16,344 nt of DNA from Vulcanimicrobiota bacterium. Lineage in GTDB: Bacteria > Eremiobacterota > Eremiobacteria > Baltobacterales > Baltobacteraceae. A program made the position numbers and the translations under genes. Positions 14,252 through 16,344 of this stretch are shown piece by piece. Where the stretch lies: contig JAQBPL010000111.1 of assembly GCA_028287545.1 (NCBI GenBank), positions 1 to 16,344 of the forward strand, written 5' to 3'. Each line of letters begins with the position of its first letter. Positions within the stretch are counted from its first letter, which is position 1. Under the pieces are notes generated by a model. The model saw nothing but the letters and a program-made list of their open reading frames with translations. It made no database searches and was not told the origin of the DNA.

Positions 14252-15391
14252 TCAGTACGCGCCCGAGCCAATCCGCGTGTTCGAGATGCCGAAGCCAAGC
14301 GTCGCGTTGAGCGTGTGCGTTGTCTGCGGTCCGTGCCGGATCACGTCCTCCAAGCCGACGCGCACCCCGCGCGAAATCAGCCGGTTCGCGCCGATCGTAA
14401 GCGAGCGCCCGAAGCCCGAGCCACTCGTGTCACTCACACCGTCATAGCGGACGATCGCGAAGGTCCCGTGCGGGAGTTGATAGCGCAGTTGAAAGAACCC
14501 GCCGCTCGAGGCCACACCGACCCCGTCTCCGTCGGGGCTCGTGTCGAAGCCGCTTTGAAGCAACGTCTCGACTGCGAGCCGGCCGCGATAGAGGTTCACG
14601 CCGAACGCGCGACGGCGAAAATCGTCGCCGACGGGGCCAAGGTCGCGGCGCCCAGCATAGTCGTAAACGCTCAGCACGAAGCCGGCGAGTGCTTCTTGCG
14701 CCTGGAACATCCGGTCCGTTCCCGTCTGCGGCAAACCTGAATGTGGATCGTGCCCCTGCGCGGCAACGACCGTAAAGGCGGGGCCGCGGACCGGGTTTCC
14801 GAGCGCGATGCTGGCTGCGTTGCGCGGGTCGATAAAGGCGAACGGATTCGCACCGACCGTTTGATCGAACACCGCATAGTGCTCGTTCGTTTGGCGGAAC
14901 GTCTCGGGATCGACGGGGAGCGGAAGCGTTATGGAGCCGACGGTTGCACGGAGCGGAGCTCCGGCAAACGATCCCGGCGACTCATACTGGACCCATGCTT
15001 CACGCATCGATCCATTGCGCCCACCATCGATCATATACAACTGACCCGCGACGGAAAACTCACGATTGACGCGCGCGGAGAGGAACGCTTCGACCTCGTC
15101 GACCGTCGCCTTCGGCAACAGCGACGGATCGGGCTCACTGGTGTATGCGAGCTGCCCCCGCAGCGCAACGATCGGTTTCCCACCGATTCCGAGATTGGGC
15201 AGTCGGAGATCGTTGCGGAGATAGCTCTCGCCAAGCTCGTTCGTCGCGCGCAACGAGCTGTGGCAGGCATCGCACTGCAAGCCGGTCTGCATCGAGAAGG
15301 CTGGAATCGCCTCGGCACGCCGACTCGCACCGCCGAGCGCCGCTGCGACGAGCACAGCGATGATAAAGGTGCGGATCATATGGTTTCGCAT
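14252..15391 (-). CDS. Putative fused monohaem cytochrome c-porin (Cyc2-like) outer-membrane protein
   Basis: The protein is 379 residues. A signal peptide (IRTFIIAVLVAAALGG, to about residue 28) is followed at once by IPAFSMQTGLQCDACHSSL, with a single haem c site C40-x-x-C43-H44 and a downstream NELGESYLRNDLRLP segment. This opening is the pattern of fused cytochrome-porins such as Cyc2 of iron oxidisers (PxFxxQTGxxCxxCH, then a conserved G in a helix). The remaining ~310 residues alternate in short amphipathic strands and turns (FSVAGQLYMIDGG, RAFGVNLYRGRLAVETLL, HTLNATLGFGIS) and end in an aromatic residue (GAY), as in outer-membrane barrels. It is shorter than typical Cyc2. Transfer of electrons across the outer membrane is inferred, not shown. 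The start codon lies five bases after the stop of the CHRD-like gene, so the two are co-transcribed. Confidence 0.68.
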   Translation of the reverse strand: MRNHMIRTFIIAVLVAAALGGASRRAEAIPAFSMQTGLQCDACHSSLRATNELGESYLRNDLRLPNLGIGGKPIVALRGQLAYTSEPDPSLLPKATVDEVEAFLSARVNREFSVAGQLYMIDGGRNGSMREAWVQYESPGSFAGAPLRATVGSITLPLPVDPETFRQTNEHYAVFDQTVGANPFAFIDPRNAASIALGNPVRGPAFTVVAAQGHDPHSGLPQTGTDRMFQAQEALAGFVLSVYDYAGRRDLGPVGDDFRRRAFGVNLYRGRLAVETLLQSGFDTSPDGDGVGVASSGGFFQLRYQLPHGTFAIVRYDGVSDTSGSGFGRSLTIGANRLISRGVRVGLEDVIRHGPQTTHTLNATLGFGISNTRIGSGAY

Positions 15392-15396
15392 CGGGC

Positions 15397-15813
15397 CTAC
15401 TTTGGCTTTGCGACTGCGCAGCTTGCGACCGTCGCGATGTCGGCAAACGACTTGTGTACGTTGATGACCAAATCGCCGGCGATCAGCTTATCGAGCGGCA
15501 CGTCGAGCGTGGTCCGGGAGTCACCTTTGACGACCGGCTGAAGCGGGTAGAGCGGGCGAGGCGCGTACTTTTCGCATGTCCCCGTGTGGAAGTGCGCCGG
15601 CTGCGGATCTCCGGACCCGCCCTTCATCCGCAACTCAACGAGCGTCTTCGCCCCCTGCGGCGTCAGCGTCGCAGCGCCGCTCTCGCCGGAACCGCCCATC
15701 ACGTCAAGCTGAATCGTAACCGGCGCTTCGGCCGCAAACGATTGGGCTGAGAGACCCGCAGAAGAGAACAAGAACAGCGCAGCGATTGGTGCTACGCGAC
15801 GACGCGGAATCAA
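15397..15813 (-). CDS. Small secreted CHRD / Cu-Zn SOD-like beta-sandwich protein
   Basis: The protein is 138 residues from a TTG at 15813, chosen because AAGGAGG lies six bases upstream and the encoded protein then opens with a proper signal peptide (RRRVAPIAALFLFSSAGLSAQ, cleaved near SFA-AE). The mature part has VTIQLDVMGGSGESGAATL, then AHFHTGTC with H74-x-H76 and C80, and VINVHKS with H120 and C132. This arrangement is common to CHRD-type and superoxide-dismutase-like domains, so metal binding or a Cys80-Cys132 disulfide is possible. No enzymatic activity can be claimed. The leader from 15814 contains an AT-rich TAATAT (15847-15842, minus) but no good -35. It is followed closely by the cytochrome-porin-like gene, suggesting a shared periplasmic or surface role. 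Confidence 0.68.
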   Translation of the reverse strand: MIPRRRVAPIAALFLFSSAGLSAQSFAAEAPVTIQLDVMGGSGESGAATLTPQGAKTLVELRMKGGSGDPQPAHFHTGTCEKYAPRPLYPLQPVVKGDSRTTLDVPLDKLIAGDLVINVHKSFADIATVASCAVAKPK

Positions 15814-15907
15814 CGGAGCCCTCCTTGGCCTAAATCGTTGGATATTATGTTCTATCGGGTGAACGCGGATTTTTTTGAGGCTGCCGACAAGCAACGGACA
15901 TTCTTTG

Positions 15908-16344
15908 CTATGTGTCGTGCGCTGAGCGGATGTCGTCCAGCGGGAGCGCGGTGACGCGGCCGGTCGTGCTCCCGATGACGAGTGTGCCCCCGACGACGAT
16001 CGGCGACCCGACGTTGAACGGCGTCCCCATCTTCTTGCTCCCGAGAACCTTCCCGGTCGCCTCGTCGAGCGCCCAGAGATAGCCCTGGAGGTCGCCGAAG
16101 TACAGCACGCCGCCGGTTGCGACGATGCCGCCCGGAACCGGTCCGTGAACCTTCGTGCGCCAGCGAAGCGTCCCGCTCGCCGCCTCCAGGGCGTGCATGT
16201 ACGGTGCGATCGCGCTCCCGAGAAAGACGCCGCCGTTATCGTAGTGCGGTATCGCGTCTTCGTTGCGCGGTGGAATGAGGCCCGTCTCGAGCCCGACGTT
16301 CCACCGCCACGCACCGGTCGCCGAGTCGATCGCGTATGCTCGCT
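15908..16344 (-). CDS. PQQ-type beta-propeller protein, C-terminal part (start outside window)
   Basis: About 145 residues are visible, ending in DDIRSAHDT and a TAG at 15908-15910. At least three tryptophan-docking repeats of the quinoprotein propeller type can be read: YAIDSATGAWRWNVGL, MHALEAASGTLRWRTKV and LWALDEATGKVLGSKKMG, each preceded by a VFLGS/LYFGD-like strand (GGVFLG, GGVLYFGD). Such proteins are either PQQ-dependent dehydrogenases or BamB/PQQ-like scaffold and enzyme proteins. No haem motif is present in the visible part, and the cofactor-binding region would be upstream. It lies about 95 bases before the CHRD-like gene on the same strand and may belong to the same redox-related cluster. 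Confidence 0.85.
   Translation of the reverse strand, partial: RAYAIDSATGAWRWNVGLETGLIPPRNEDAIPHYDNGGVFLGSAIAPYMHALEAASGTLRWRTKVHGPVPGGIVATGGVLYFGDLQGYLWALDEATGKVLGSKKMGTPFNVGSPIVVGGTLVIGSTTGRVTALPLDDIRSAHDT

Noticed and set aside
15814..16314. Reading the CHRD-like protein and the upstream region as one 305-residue protein
   Set aside because: The N-terminal half is an out-of-frame shadow of the PQQ propeller. The TTG at 15813 with AAGGAGG and a signal peptide marks the real start.
1..16344. CRISPR array, prophage or insertion sequence
   Set aside because: No regularly spaced repeats, phage genes, transposase motifs or terminal inverted repeats with target duplications were seen. The rearrangements have microhomology-type junctions instead.

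Overview
The window is high-GC bacterial DNA with ordinary Shine-Dalgarno leaders, many secreted proteins and lipoproteins, beta-propeller proteins, an ECF sigma factor and membrane sensors without a kinase. There is no rRNA, tRNA, CRISPR array or recognisable transposase. The style (NHL and royal-jelly-type propellers, small Big/Ig-like lipoproteins, PDZ-membrane-GAF proteins) recalls uncultured soil lineages such as Candidatus Eremiobacterota (WPS-2). That assignment is inference from gene content and was not tested.

Layout. 1-1013: the start of an SDR oxidoreductase (minus) diverges from a TetR-type repressor (plus). The shared promoter region carries two copies of ATCTGGACC-N4-GGT placed on the two promoters, and a stub of a second SDR N-terminus lies between the genes. 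1307-2488: secreted serine beta-lactamase-like hydrolase (minus). 2592-4560: a block of two convergent broken genes, an NHL propeller without its N-terminus and a royal-jelly (MRJP/yellow) propeller without its first ~100 residues. 4640-5918: an ECF sigma factor translationally coupled to a frameshifted, membrane-anchored anti-sigma-like gene. 6298-7974: a two-gene operon for a Cys-rich lipoprotein and a secreted helical protein, both of unknown function. 8190-9314: the intact MRJP gene, about 94% identical in protein to the broken copy. 9471-9580: a scrambled fragment of the 7309-7974 gene.

9595-13022: two overlapping paralogues (minus), each TM-PDZ-multi-TM-GAF with no histidine kinase or other output domain. 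13196-14116: a lipoprotein with a DxDxDG loop and a Pro/Ser tail, followed by a good intrinsic terminator. 14252-16344: a minus-strand redox-looking cluster of a PQQ-type propeller (partial), a CHRD/SOD-like secreted protein and a single-haem CxxCH protein whose remainder looks like a beta-barrel, resembling fused cytochrome-porins of the Cyc2 type.

Two points stand out. The middle of the window (2.6-9.6 kb) is a zone of duplication and decay, with truncated genes, microhomology-type deletions and a shared 14-bp motif at two break zones. The right part holds two poorly described systems: the kinase-less PDZ/GAF sensor pair and the putative compact cytochrome-porin module.
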